Below are positions 45,701-57,200 of a stretch of 64,000 nt of DNA, one piece after another; positions within the stretch are counted from its first letter, which is position 1, and each line of letters starts with the position of its first letter. The translations under genes and the position numbers were made by a program. The stretch is taken from positions 12,766,700-12,830,699 of the forward strand of contig NC_049987.1 in the NCBI RefSeq assembly GCF_000003815.2, written 5' to 3'. Under the pieces are notes generated by a model. It saw only the letters and a program-made list of their open reading frames with translations, was not told the origin of the DNA and did not search any database. The DNA is from Branchiostoma floridae. Taxonomy: Eukaryota; Chordata; Leptocardii; Amphioxiformes; Branchiostomatidae.

Positions 45701-48700
45701 GTGGGTCTCACAATGACATGGAACAAAAAACAGCTCAACGTAAAGGTAGGCACTTGTAGTCTATCTGTAGTTCAGGTGTTGATCCTAGACCAGGTGTTAT
45801 GTGTAAGTGTTTAAAGAATAAGAGGAAATAGAAATATCATTGGGCGCACATGCATGTATGTCTGCTGCTGATTGGAATTGAAATATGGCAGCAACATTTT
45901 ACATGTTGGTAAAATGTCATAGAGGCATGGACTATAGAATGTCCTTGGTCTGAAATAATGTCACTAAAATTAGTTAACCTCTCTTGCCAGTACTAGGCTA
46001 TGGTGTGTTTTAGTAATGGTATTGTGAGTAGGCCGTAGTGACAAAATATATGTTAGAGGGTTTTAGTTTACATCCTTCAAAACAAGCAGAGTAACTAAGT
46101 ACTAGACTTGTTTTGTTTTGTTTTGCCACATTTCCAAACATGCTTTTAGTTTGTGCTGTAAGGTTGGACAAATTTAGACAGCAGTTTGATGATTTGATCT
46201 TAATTTTAAGTTTTATATATATAGAACCTTAGCATGCTTCCAGGTACATATCATTCATATTAAACTTTCTGTGGAAGATTAGTATTTGGCTAAATAGACA
46301 ATATAAGAATCCTAGTGGGCCCTAAAGATGAAATAAAAAATCTTCTCTTGTATAATGTAATTGTAATTGAGAATGTCTGCCTTTCACTGTTTCAGTAGGC
46401 CGACTAGGAGCTATGGTAATACAAAAGTGAAATAGTAGACTCCTTGGCACCAGTTCAGCTTCCAGAGCCATTGTTCCTGCCTTTGTTCCACTCTTGCCCT
46501 TGACTTTCACTAGCAGGAAAATCAATGTCAGCTGAATACATGGATGCTTTCTGAAGTATAGATTTTCTGTAGTCCTGCAAATAACCAAGAATTTGCATGT
46601 ATATAAAATTCTATGAAGTACTATGTGCACTCCACACGAAGGACCCATGGCAGTTTTGGGTAAACTTGGATTTATACCAAATCTTGCCAAATATTAGGAA
46701 ATCCAAATCTTTACCCAGGAAACTGGTATGTCCAGACTTTGGGTTGGTCTCTTAACTGTTTACGGAGTACGCACTGGTTCATGGTATCATAATTCTTCTG
46801 GTATTACCTTTTAATGCAAGGACCTGTATAACTTTGAACTACATGTATTTATTGCAAGAAGCAAATATGTTCTGTACCTATGTCTATACTCATTGTCTAA
46901 ATTTCCTGGTATTCACAGTGTTTACCACATCATGTAAATGTAATATCGTCTGAGTGAAAGTGGATTCAAACTCATAAATCTTCCTTTATTCCCCCGGGTC
47001 CCATAAATTACGTCCTGATCACACTTTCCCTCTATAAACAGGTGGTCCCAGCTCAGATTACATCTGCTTTCATTAACAGGTGAACTTCTGGACCCCTCAT
47101 TATTAACCCTCACCCTACTGCCTGACCTGGTGACCAATAAAAACTTGATGCCAGAAGGCTATCTTAGGAAGTTGAAGGTTAAACAGTTCCACCTGTTAAG
47201 TCTTTCATGTTTGAGAACATGTTAGTCGTACAAAGTACATGTAGTATTATGTGTTTTGTTCGTGTAGTTACTGTGTTACACTGTCATATGAAAATTGAAT
47301 ATGGTACATGTATTTACAAATTTTGGTCCTGCCATTCCAATTTTTCAGCATTTAGTCAAACTCCTCTACAGTGAAAACTACAGATCTTGTTTGAATTTAA
47401 ATATTTGAACTATTCTGGGTAGATGCTGGTTACACCCATGAACAAGTGTAATTGATTCTAATAGATACAGCCAAATAGAAGAAACAGATTTGTCAACAGG
47501 AAATGTCAGTATTTCTGACCTGTCCCTAAGAAAACACACGGATTGCTAACAAGCTTTCCTGCCACTGCCAGACACGGTCCTTGATAGGACTAAAAAGGTT
47601 AGTCCACTTGAGCATTAGTGGCCACAGACCACATCATTAGCCATTGTGTGGTGTGATGTTTGGAGCAGGCTTGTGCCGTAACCATGGAGACTATTGACTC
47701 TCTTTATGGACCCCTGACTTGACCCCTGACCTGTGGGCGGTACATTTGGTAGAACCACTTCAGCATACTGAAAAGGGCATTGACCTTCAGATCATTATTT
47801 TAGTGGCCAATTCTACTAGATAAAAAAATGCCATAATGCATTATTTCAAGTCACAAGAAATATAAGGAATTCATTAAAAAAACTCACTGAGTGACAATTT
47901 CGAGGAGAATTTATTAGTGTCAAACCTCTTCTTGCAATTTTGCTAGAAAAAGACAACTTTTCTATGAATTATACATTATAGAATAGTGTGTTTGCAATTG
48001 GCGTAACGCTTACATTACAAGGAAGATGCATGAATATGAACAGGAAGAGATTTTATTGTGTTATACCTGCCAATGTAGGTAGACATTTACATGAGGCTGT
48101 AATGTAGCCTCAGGTCTTCAATTGCCTGAATACACTTAGAAGTCAAAACCTGTTCCCACCATGCAGGTCCGACCAAGAAGTTCCTGTACCGAGGTCCCAA
48201 CAGACCAGCTGAGGAAGACGAGGATGCTCACCCAGACTTCCCTCCGCGGAAACGCTCCATTCCTACAGGTGGGTCTCATCAATTAACCCTTTCCTTGCCG
48301 AGGCTGTCTTTGCCACCAGACATGTATTGAATACAGGCTTGGGCAGTTGGGAAAAGGTTAAATAATGGAATCAAGTATTGATTTCTAAGTTAGTTGTAAA
48401 CTCTAAATTTTACTTGTTTACTACTGAAGAATATTTATTGTGTGCTGAAGATAATGTGTAACCATCAGATGAAAGCTCCTTGGTGAAACAAAGTCTGTTT
48501 TCACTGCCTTTATAGGAAGCTTTAATTGTGGATACCACAGGTTATGCATATAGAATAGATATATAACAGCTATAGAATAGATATACATGTATATGAGCTA
48601 CATTTTGTATATTTCTGTGAAAATATTTATTCTCTTTTTGCTGTAGGTTTTGATTTTGACCTTGATGAAGTGTGGAGTATAAAGAAGAACATCCCCATCC

Positions 48701-50902
48701 CTCCCCGCACCCCTCGTGGACTGGGCAGTCAGGTGGGCACCAAGATCACCTCTACAGGGTTCTACTCAAGACATACTAATGTGAAGAAAGGTACGTTCTC
48801 CATGTTTGAGAAGATTAACCGTAAACCTTCAAATATTTTGTGGATTTTATTTTCAGAGGGACTTCTCCACAGCAAATACATGTAAATTGTATGTCTGTCC
48901 AATGTATTACTACAGTAACTGTACTACATAATTGTTTCAGTTTAGAATATAAAACAATCCAAAACCTCATTTTCCCTAATACCTGCAAAATAATACCAGC
49001 AGAAAAGTAAGTCAATATACAGTATTAGTGTGTTTTGTACAACTTGTGAAGCTTTACCAGAACCAGTCTTTTCATGAGCAGTCATACCTATAACCTAACA
49101 AGGCACAAACATGGCATCACATTCTGCTAATGGCAAAGTAAGTAAAGTGCCTTTGTGTTGTGGGACTGGACTACGTCTGATGTTGACAGTAGGAGTCGGT
49201 CTACAGCACCACAGTTTGGGATGAACTAGACTGTGTCTTTACATTTTATGCTTGTGGGGCTTGTATATTGGATTTCAGTATTTTCTTTAAAAGGAGGTGG
49301 CATGTACTTGTTTACCACATCAGTTACCTTGAAGTTCATCTTTTTTTTGTTCATATTCAAAGAATTTTTGTAGGACTTTTCTGGTGAGGTTTTAATTAGA
49401 AGTTTAGAATTTTTTTAGAAACTTTAAGACACCTGCACTGTTTGATGTGCTGGAGGCAGATGACCTGATTTCTATTACCCAAACACGAGCGACGAATTGC
49501 AATTTATTTACAACAACAAGTTGTCTCCTTTGTGTACCGATGTCTGCCTTTGAGGCCTGCGTATACATCAGACCGCGTACATGCGGTGGTAAAACAGAAC
49601 ACGACAAACCACCCCACCTCCTTTCAGACGCTTATTGTACGTCGCTGAATACTTCATGTTGCCATCCAAAACAGTCCCGTTTTACCGTGCGTAACACAAC
49701 ACCTCGTGTACAGTCACATGATCTCGTTTGCGACGATCTGATCTTCTTTAGAGGCCAAAGCTTGTTTGTTTACGCTCCAGGTAAACACGTTGTGTTTTGT
49801 TAGCAACTCTCCTCAAACTTACTACACCATGAAGACCTTTTCCTTCAGTTTCCAATTCTCAAAGACATTGTACTCTGTCTTGGTGTCACAAGCCTCAAAG
49901 ATACTGCAAGTCCTGACCCCAGGTCTTTTAAAACATCTCTTCAGCGCTTCTATGTACAGTGGCCAACCATTGTTAGTGCACCAGGATTCCATCTTGGTGG
50001 CATTCTCTTGTCAGTATTCTTTACAAAGAGGGTATTCAGTTATTTGATTACTCGGTAGGTTTGTCTTTCATGTGAGCCACGCAGGCCTCACAAATGACTT
50101 GGTCTGCTCTAATCCCTGCTTTTATGGTCCATCAATGAGCCTGTCAGAGATATGATTGATGTGATTGACAAGATGTCATCCATCCGTCTTGACTGATATA
50201 TATCCTGTATCGTATCTTGTATTGAAAACCATTTAGTGTGTAATATTTTGTCCTGGTGGTTAACGTTAATTGTCCTGATAGAAAAATATTGACTCTTGTT
50301 ACAAAAAAAAATGTACGTGTGTTTTTCCTATAAATGAACTGAGAAGTTCACTTTAATAAGTGATTAGAATTCCAGACAAGTAAGGCAAGAAACTGATTTT
50401 ATAGATGTTTCTAAGAGGTATTATTCTAGCAACATGACAGAAAGTTACACTCATGTCATATCATTTTTATATTCTACAGATGCAAAGCCTGACCCACTGG
50501 GGATGGGAAACACTGGAAGAACAGGCCTGCTGAAAGCTCAAGGTAAACTTTGAAATGGCAACTGTTTATTCTTATTCAATGTATAGCAACACACCTACGT
50601 AAAACACCTTATAGCTGTATGCAAATAGCTTTTGACAGCTCTATATTTTAGATTGTTTGGTGATATGATAGTGCATATGTTTGATACTGCGTAATAAGAA
50701 TTTATGTTTTTTATCCCTGACAGAAACAACTCCTACATGGAAATCTCGGTCTCCAGGGTTTGGAGGACAGCCGTCACCAAGAGGGAGTGCGGACGATGAT
50801 TTTGACTTTGACGATGACATATTTGGTCCACCCACTGGTTCAAAAACGACCAACCATATGGATAGAAAAAATGCAGGATGGAAAGGGTCATACGGGCTTT
50901 AG
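39706..50902 (+). CDS. Unrecognised five-exon gene; 173 residues from the second in-frame AUG
   Basis: Exons: 39706-39802 (coding from AUG 39769), 48167-48268, 48647-48790, 50480-50542 and 50724-50902, all joined in phase 1. The product from 39769 starts MKGKAEENRPPGPTKKFLYR and includes FDFDLDEVWSIKKNIPIPPR, RGLGSQVGTKITSTGFYSRH and DDDFDFDDDIFGPPTG, ending GWKGSYGL. It is hydrophilic, with clusters of Pro/Arg and Asp/Phe, and has no signal peptide or membrane segment. It looks like a disordered adaptor, but I do not recognise a family. An upstream AUG at 39706 is in frame but is interrupted by TAG at 39727. Total coding length 522 nt is a whole number of codons. Confidence 0.8.
41320..41419. 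other. Assembly gap (100 N) in the large intron of the 39.7-50.9 kb gene
   Basis: A placeholder gap within intron 1. Nothing is recognisable on either side. Confidence 0.99.
43815..44121. mobile_element. CAGGGCTCGAAAT MITE, copy 2
   Basis: It has the same ends and internal palindromes as copy 1, but is shorter (307 bp) because one GTGCACCC segment near the left end is missing. The flanking AATTG is duplicated on both sides. Confidence 0.88.
45480..45745 (+). promoter_or_regulatory. Candidate internal promoter and alternative first exon
   Basis: A locally CpG-rich stretch inside the 8.4-kb intron holds a CCAAT-box sequence CTAACCAATCAGC near 45534. It is followed by AUG 45718, which opens MEQKTAQRK and stops at a good donor (TAAAG|gtaggc) at 45745. 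The coding part is 28 nt, so it ends in phase 1, exactly as exon 48167-48268 requires, giving MEQKTAQRKGPTKKFLYR. This would bypass the nonsense codon of the distal exon. Confidence 0.5.
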
Positions 50903-52125
50903 AACAAAACGAAAAACTTCTAAAAAGTTTGTTATGATCTTGATAATCTGCAACTGATCCATGACATTGATGATTCTTGTATAATTACAGATTTCATCAT
51001 CTTAGAATTAGATGTATCACATTTCTTTCAGTGCTTGATACCTTACTTTACTCAGAATGAATTCAACTAGTATTGCTTACATTGACTACACTGATACAAT
51101 GAAGGGATATTCGTTTGTACCAGTTAGGATTATTGGCTGATTTGTTAATCTAAAGAATAAGATGAATTCAGAAACTTGCAATAAGAGTTAACTAGATATC
51201 AATTATATGAAAAGGTTATATCACCATGGTAACAGCTATATTAACCAATAGAATTTTCCCTCTTTGAAATTGGGCAATCTGATTGGTTATGGCTTAAAGT
51301 TCATGTCATCTTTGAGGGCATTTTTTGTTTGTGGATGTACTTTGTTCATTACTTGACGATGGGAACACTGTATTTCTACTTACATGTATTGTTTATCTTA
51401 ATCCATCATTCCTAAACGAACAAAACTAAGCGTCTGTATAATGTATTTTCTTACTGTTGTATCTACCTAAGTGCAGTTATGTAAATATGTAGTAGTTTAG
51501 GAAGTAGCAGACCTCTTATTGCTTTAGATATGTTTTTCTAGTCCAAGTGTTGGATATTGTTTGTAAATTATTCTACTGTTGTATATAGTGATACTGGTGA
51601 GGCAGATGTACATGTAATTTGCTGTACAGTTTTGCTCTGTATGTAATGTAATCAACCCAAACATTGCAAGATGTTCACTAATTGTTTGAAAGGGTGAAAT
51701 GGAAAGTTAAGGATATATCCATCCTTAAGGTGGTCTTAAGGTTTAAGAAAAGCTTGACTACTTGAACAATCTTTGTCTCGGCTTTGAATAGTTCCTTTGT
51801 TTAAGGGAAGAAATACAGTCAAATGTTCTGTATGAAAGAAAAAAAACTTAGAAGTTTAGAGGTATTTCATCATAGCCCTGTATCGCTGAATAGTTTATAT
51901 ATACATGTGTATTTAGCGCTATGCACTAATACAGTTTTGTATGTTATCATGCAGTTTGATATTAAGCACTTCAACATACCAGAGTTTCTTATTATCATTC
52001 CTCCTTTTGACATGTTGAAAATTTCTGACAAAAACTGTTTGAATGGAGTTGAGTCATAATTCTAACATTTCCGTCCAATGTTTTGAGGTCGCACCATGTT
52101 GTCAATAAAGTCTTTGTTGAAGCAC
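50903..52125 (+). terminator. 3' UTR with poly(A) signal of the unrecognised gene
   Basis: Downstream of the TAG at 50900-50902 the sequence is AT-rich and non-coding. A canonical AATAAA at 52104-52109 is followed by a T/G-rich stretch (GTCTTTGTTG, then GATGTCGTGTC), the usual layout of a cleavage site. Confidence 0.6.
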
Positions 52126-54235
52126 ATCTGATGTCGTGTCACTAACACTTTAAACAAACTTAGTTCCAATCCAGTTTTGAAATTGTGACATTTGCACATA
52201 AGATGTTAGAGATGCCTGGTAATCTATGCCTTTGTAGTTATCCGGTCTTTGGCGTCTGTTTTGTCAATACTAGACACAGGAGTGGTGGTAGAGATCCCAT
52301 TGCCACAATAGTGATGTATGCTTGGCTAGTAAAGAGTACTTTCATTCAGAAAATACATTCCTCTCACTTAACTTGTCAATAAGGTGTGCCAAAGAAACCA
52401 AAGGAATTTTTCTGATGTTTAGAAGATACCCCTGTGGTTCCACAACAAGCTGCTAGGGGGACCAAGCCAACTTTTTTCTCACATCAAAACCTAGCTGCCA
52501 CCAAAACATCAACACCACAACATGCCCAGGACAAAAGATTTAAGAAATGTAGGATCTGCACAGTGCGAAGGTCATGCACTAGCTATCGACCTTGACCTTC
52601 GTCTTACCCACGTATCAAATATTATCACAATCCATCCAGCGGTTCTGCAAAAATATTCGGAAACAAGGCAGAAACACAGACGCCCAAAACAATACCTTTC
52701 TTTTTCATGGAGGTAACAAGTACGAACAACAACAATTTGCAACGAACGTCCTGGTCGTTGCAGTGTTCACATTCAAAGATATGGTGTGACGTTATGTAGT
52801 AGTCTGCCAAAAGTAGGCTGTACGTGATTTTGGATAAATGATCAATCAACAAGTGTCAACAACGCCATTAATATTCACATAAATATATGCTAATAATAAA
52901 TGTATTAAACAATGAAAAAGGCGGTAAGAACAATATTGTGTACAAATGTATTTCATTCCCATACATGTGGTATGTAGTGTGAAGGATCACGAGAAAGGTA
53001 TAACCACACAGACGGTTGCAATTTACATGTTTCCTTTAATTATTGTAGCTGAATTTTAGCATCAATTATTGTAGATGTATACACTTTCCCATCTGTAATT
53101 GTGCGCATTTATGAAGTCTGAGAAGTACAGACTCTGAGCCTGTTCTCCCCCACAATTTACATTAGAAGCGCCCCATATTAACCTGGAATCTCATCATTCT
53201 CATTTCATCTCTTCCTATTTATACAACTAAATTCTCTCTTCATGATGTTATATTACAACAGAAAATGGCCAGTGGTACAATGGAAAAAGGCAATAGTGCC
53301 TGCTATTGAGAAGTGTCCATCAGCAGCGTAGATATGTCGATTGTACCATACAAATGTACACATGTACCCATTATTGCTGTCAAATGTTCTTGCCAGTGCT
53401 GTATATCTAGAGAACCAGAATGGAAGAATTAAAAAAGCAATGTTTCTGACTCAGATCCCTGTACACTTATCAAGCTCTACTTACACACACTGGGGTTATA
53501 TTTTGAATTGGAAGTTTCTGGATATTCACATGCTACTGGTACACAGAGCAGAACCTCTTGAACTTGTTCAAACAAAGTCACCACTTGCTATGTTGGGAAG
53601 TCATTGCTCGGAATCATGTACTTCTCATGATTTAGTTTCCTTCTACCTTCTATATTGGTGTTAAATTTCACATATATGAAGCAAGTACATATTAGTTATA
53701 AATCTTGGTGTTGTATATGTAACATTCCAAATACAACTACCATAGGTATTATTTAAAATTTGTACATGGGCAATAGCAGATTCTCCACAATGGACAACCA
53801 CATCAAAGAGTCATGATCAGAAACCGACTTCTCTTAGCAATATCAACAAATTCAATAAATCAGCAAATCATTGTTTGCAACATGATGAAAGCTCCTTGAC
53901 CTCATTCATACATTTTATAATCCTGAATAAAATCCAGATATAATCTTCTACTATGTTGAAAAATAGCCCTTACCATTCCCGCATACTGCAGCTGTAGTCA
54001 TGCATTATTGTTTAGATGTATGCTAGTGCATGAATCTCTACCACACAACTTTACCAGGCACTAGCACATAATTGGTTCAGAAGATTTGCTTGTCAGTATA
54101 AGCATTCTGACTCTATGACCTCTTTATACAAAGTTAGGATGCCAACACCTTTTCACCTTCAACTCCCCTTTCCTGTTGAATACACATGTATGTCCCCCAC
54201 CTACTATACTAAGTACCCCGTCCTCCAGGACCCCC
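52126..54235. other. Convergent intergenic space and MLYCD 3' UTR
   Basis: No gene or clear repeat is seen. The 3' end of MLYCD (minus strand) lies somewhere here, but I cannot place its poly(A) signal. Confidence 0.5.
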
Positions 54236-57200
54236 CTACAGATTACTCTTCCCAGCTGGACTGTCCGCCCCCCCTGCAGCCTGTGCGAGGTCGATGACCT
54301 GCTGGGAGGCCTCGATGTGCTGTTCCTCCATGTAGCGCTGGCTGTTCCTCATCGTGTCCCCCAGGAAATATCTGTGGGGAATACACAATAACAGCACATT
54401 TCACCTTCAGCATGCTAGGGAAACATATTTGATGCAGAAATGATATCTGTCTGCAGTCATGCCATGTTGATTTGATTATATAGATGACATACGCATGTGC
54501 ATCAATTTTCAACATGCTTAAAGTTAATTCCTACAAAGCAGCTGCAAAAGGAGCAAATATATATGCTGTAGATGAAAAATATGTACTATACATGTACATC
54601 TACATGTATAATGGTAAACATATCCTAATGTCAACGTCAAGTCCAAGGTCAAAAAAGAAGATGTGAAAATTAAAATGAAGAATCTATTGTTCCTTATTCA
54701 AAACTCTGTGTGTGTGGTCATTTGTTCAACCTTCCAGACCACTTACATGTAAATTTCACAATGAAGGCAACTCTTTTTACCAATTTTTTTTTTTGCATGC
54801 TCGCATCAGTTTTGGAGTTCTCAGAAGATGTCATCCATATAATCAAATCAATGTGGCCTTATGTATATCAAAAGTCTATGTCTGAAAAGAAAGTGGACAT
54901 AACAATTGGAGTGATTTGCCATGCAAGTAACCAAAGTGCTTGAAGCACCAATACTGTTTTGTACAATTACTCCACCTTGTGGCCTCTCCCATTACTGCAC
55001 CTACCTTGCTTACAGGGAAGTTTTCTACTTATAACATGTATCAAGTTAATACCAACTTGGTATACAAACTAAGAATATGCCAAACTGTGATTTCATTTGT
55101 TGTGCCTAAAGGAGAACTACTCCAAATGTTGAATTGTTAATATAATGGACAGGAAAGAATATTGTACAGTTACTACAAACAAAACAAGTCATATCATGAA
55201 TTGGTAGTGACACACAAGCTGACCTGTAGTTGACCATGACCCCACATGACTGACTGATGCCACGGGGACCCGTGTCCGCCTGCCAGTTCAGCCTCCACAG
55301 AACCGCCCCGTTTCTCAAGTGGAAATTAGCTGGGGAAACAGCACGAATGTCACAGTAGCCTTCACATGGCTGACACAAACAGCTTCGAATCTATAGTAGC
55401 ACCAACTGAGACAAGAAAAAGTAAGTCGACTATGATCATTAAAATTGTTATTTGTTATGATTGATATTCAAAACAAGCTGGCTCCAACTATGACGAGATC
55501 TGTACAACTTTCACCTACCTACAGGATTGACGGCATATCCTCTCCTCTTCTCAAGATACAGATACCTGGAATATGAGGAATATCTCAATCTATACACCAA
55601 CTTATAATTATGATTTTTTTTTCCATGAAAGATTGATCACCAGCTTTTGTATACTAAAAGTCAACATCCCCTGAAGCACTGACACCACTGGTCAGAATAC
55701 ATGTATCAAAGAGACTCAAAAACATGATGATCTTTGTTAAAGAAATGTAGCCTTACTCACTAATAACCACTTTTGGAGGTTACACTTGTAGAACTGTGGA
55801 CTTCTACTAGCCTAGGTGCCAGCATTGTTGGAACATTTTTACTCCTGGCTGGCACCCAGGATACTTTAACAACAAAGGACATTTCTAAAAAAAGGTATGA
55901 AGTGGAATTCTTTTTATTGCAGAATAGTTTGACAAAATTATGAAGACTGCAGGAGAAAACTTATTCCCTCACCTTGCACATAATCTCATAAGTGGATCCT
56001 TCAGTACCTCCACCATGGACTCTGCTCCCATCCACTGGTTGGTCTGTAGAAGTTTCTTCAGTGTGACCAATGGTGACACATCTTCCTTCCCTGCAATCTC
56101 CGCCACCTTCTGAAGCTCAGCTGAAGTCAGGAGGGTTGGAGCTGTAGATGAAGGACCATCAACCCCACTGTCTTCTGATGAGGAAGACTCTGAAATTGTT
56201 GGAAGGATATTGTTGGGTAACAAACTGTGGTATAAGACTCTTAAAATGGATGTGAAGCATGACAGCTTGTGTACAGACAGTGGATAGGGTCTGAAACTTA
56301 TTTTTAGAAATAGGTGCATACTAGCCTCAAAATTTAGGTGCACCTAAAAACATAGAATAAAGTGGAATGTCAGCAAAACCTATGGAAATCACAAATCCTA
56401 TTGCCTCTCCTTGGAGTTTGAATCTGAAATTCTATACTGTACAGTACCGGTAACTTTAACTTTTAATTACAAAACATACAAAAATTTTGAACAAGTAACA
56501 AAATAAAGGTTTCATCTTGAATGTAAGTTCATCTGTGATGGTAGTCAACATTATGTTACAATTTTAAGACCATAAATCTGTGCACAGAATAAAGCGCTTA
56601 CCAACAAGCTTTTGATCAGTCCTCTGAAAGGTTTTATCATTTCTGTCTGACACCTTTAAGTCAAGGATATGCTGGATATATATACTGCAGTACTTTCACC
56701 TACATATAACCAAATACAAATATATAGCTACACTGGTGCACCTACAGCAACAATTAGGTCCACAGCTCTAATTTTGAGAGCACATAGGGGCAGTAGTTTG
56801 AGCCCTGGTGGACATAGAAACTACAAAAGCACTTTATGCTGTTTATTTGCAAAAATTAGTACATACAAAAGTACAAGCCTACATCATTTTGTGCTCACCT
56901 GTAGAGCCTAGCACCTTGTTGATCTCTCCAACCAACCAATCACGGAAGCCGGGGATGGGGGAGAGGGACGAGAACTGGGTCATCTTAGGAAACTCTGCCT
57001 GCAGTTCCCGTACAACCCGCTTGATGAGGTAGTTTCCAAGTTCAACTCCCTGGAGACCTGTTGGGTCAATATTCAAGGTCAACAAGCAGTATAACTAGTA
57101 TGAATCAAATGGTTGAAGTTCAATATAAGATTTAAGAATGAGCCTGCTACATGAATGCTTCTGAAATGCTTTATGTATTAAGTATTATTAAGTAGCCTCT

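Larger units (their letters stand above)
39803..48166. other. Intron 1 of the unrecognised gene
   Basis: Apart from the candidate first exons, one MITE, a C15A8 run at 40826-40848 and an 18-G run at 44210-44227, I see nothing. Confidence 0.5.

Noticed and set aside
49447-49803. 118-codon open frame in an intron of the unrecognised gene
   Set aside because: No similarity, no splice context, and composition (many Cys and Thr) is not protein-like. A recent insertion or chance frame is more likely.
52522-52716. Short open frame with basic C-terminus in the space after the unrecognised gene
   Set aside because: No recognisable domain and no splice or promoter context.
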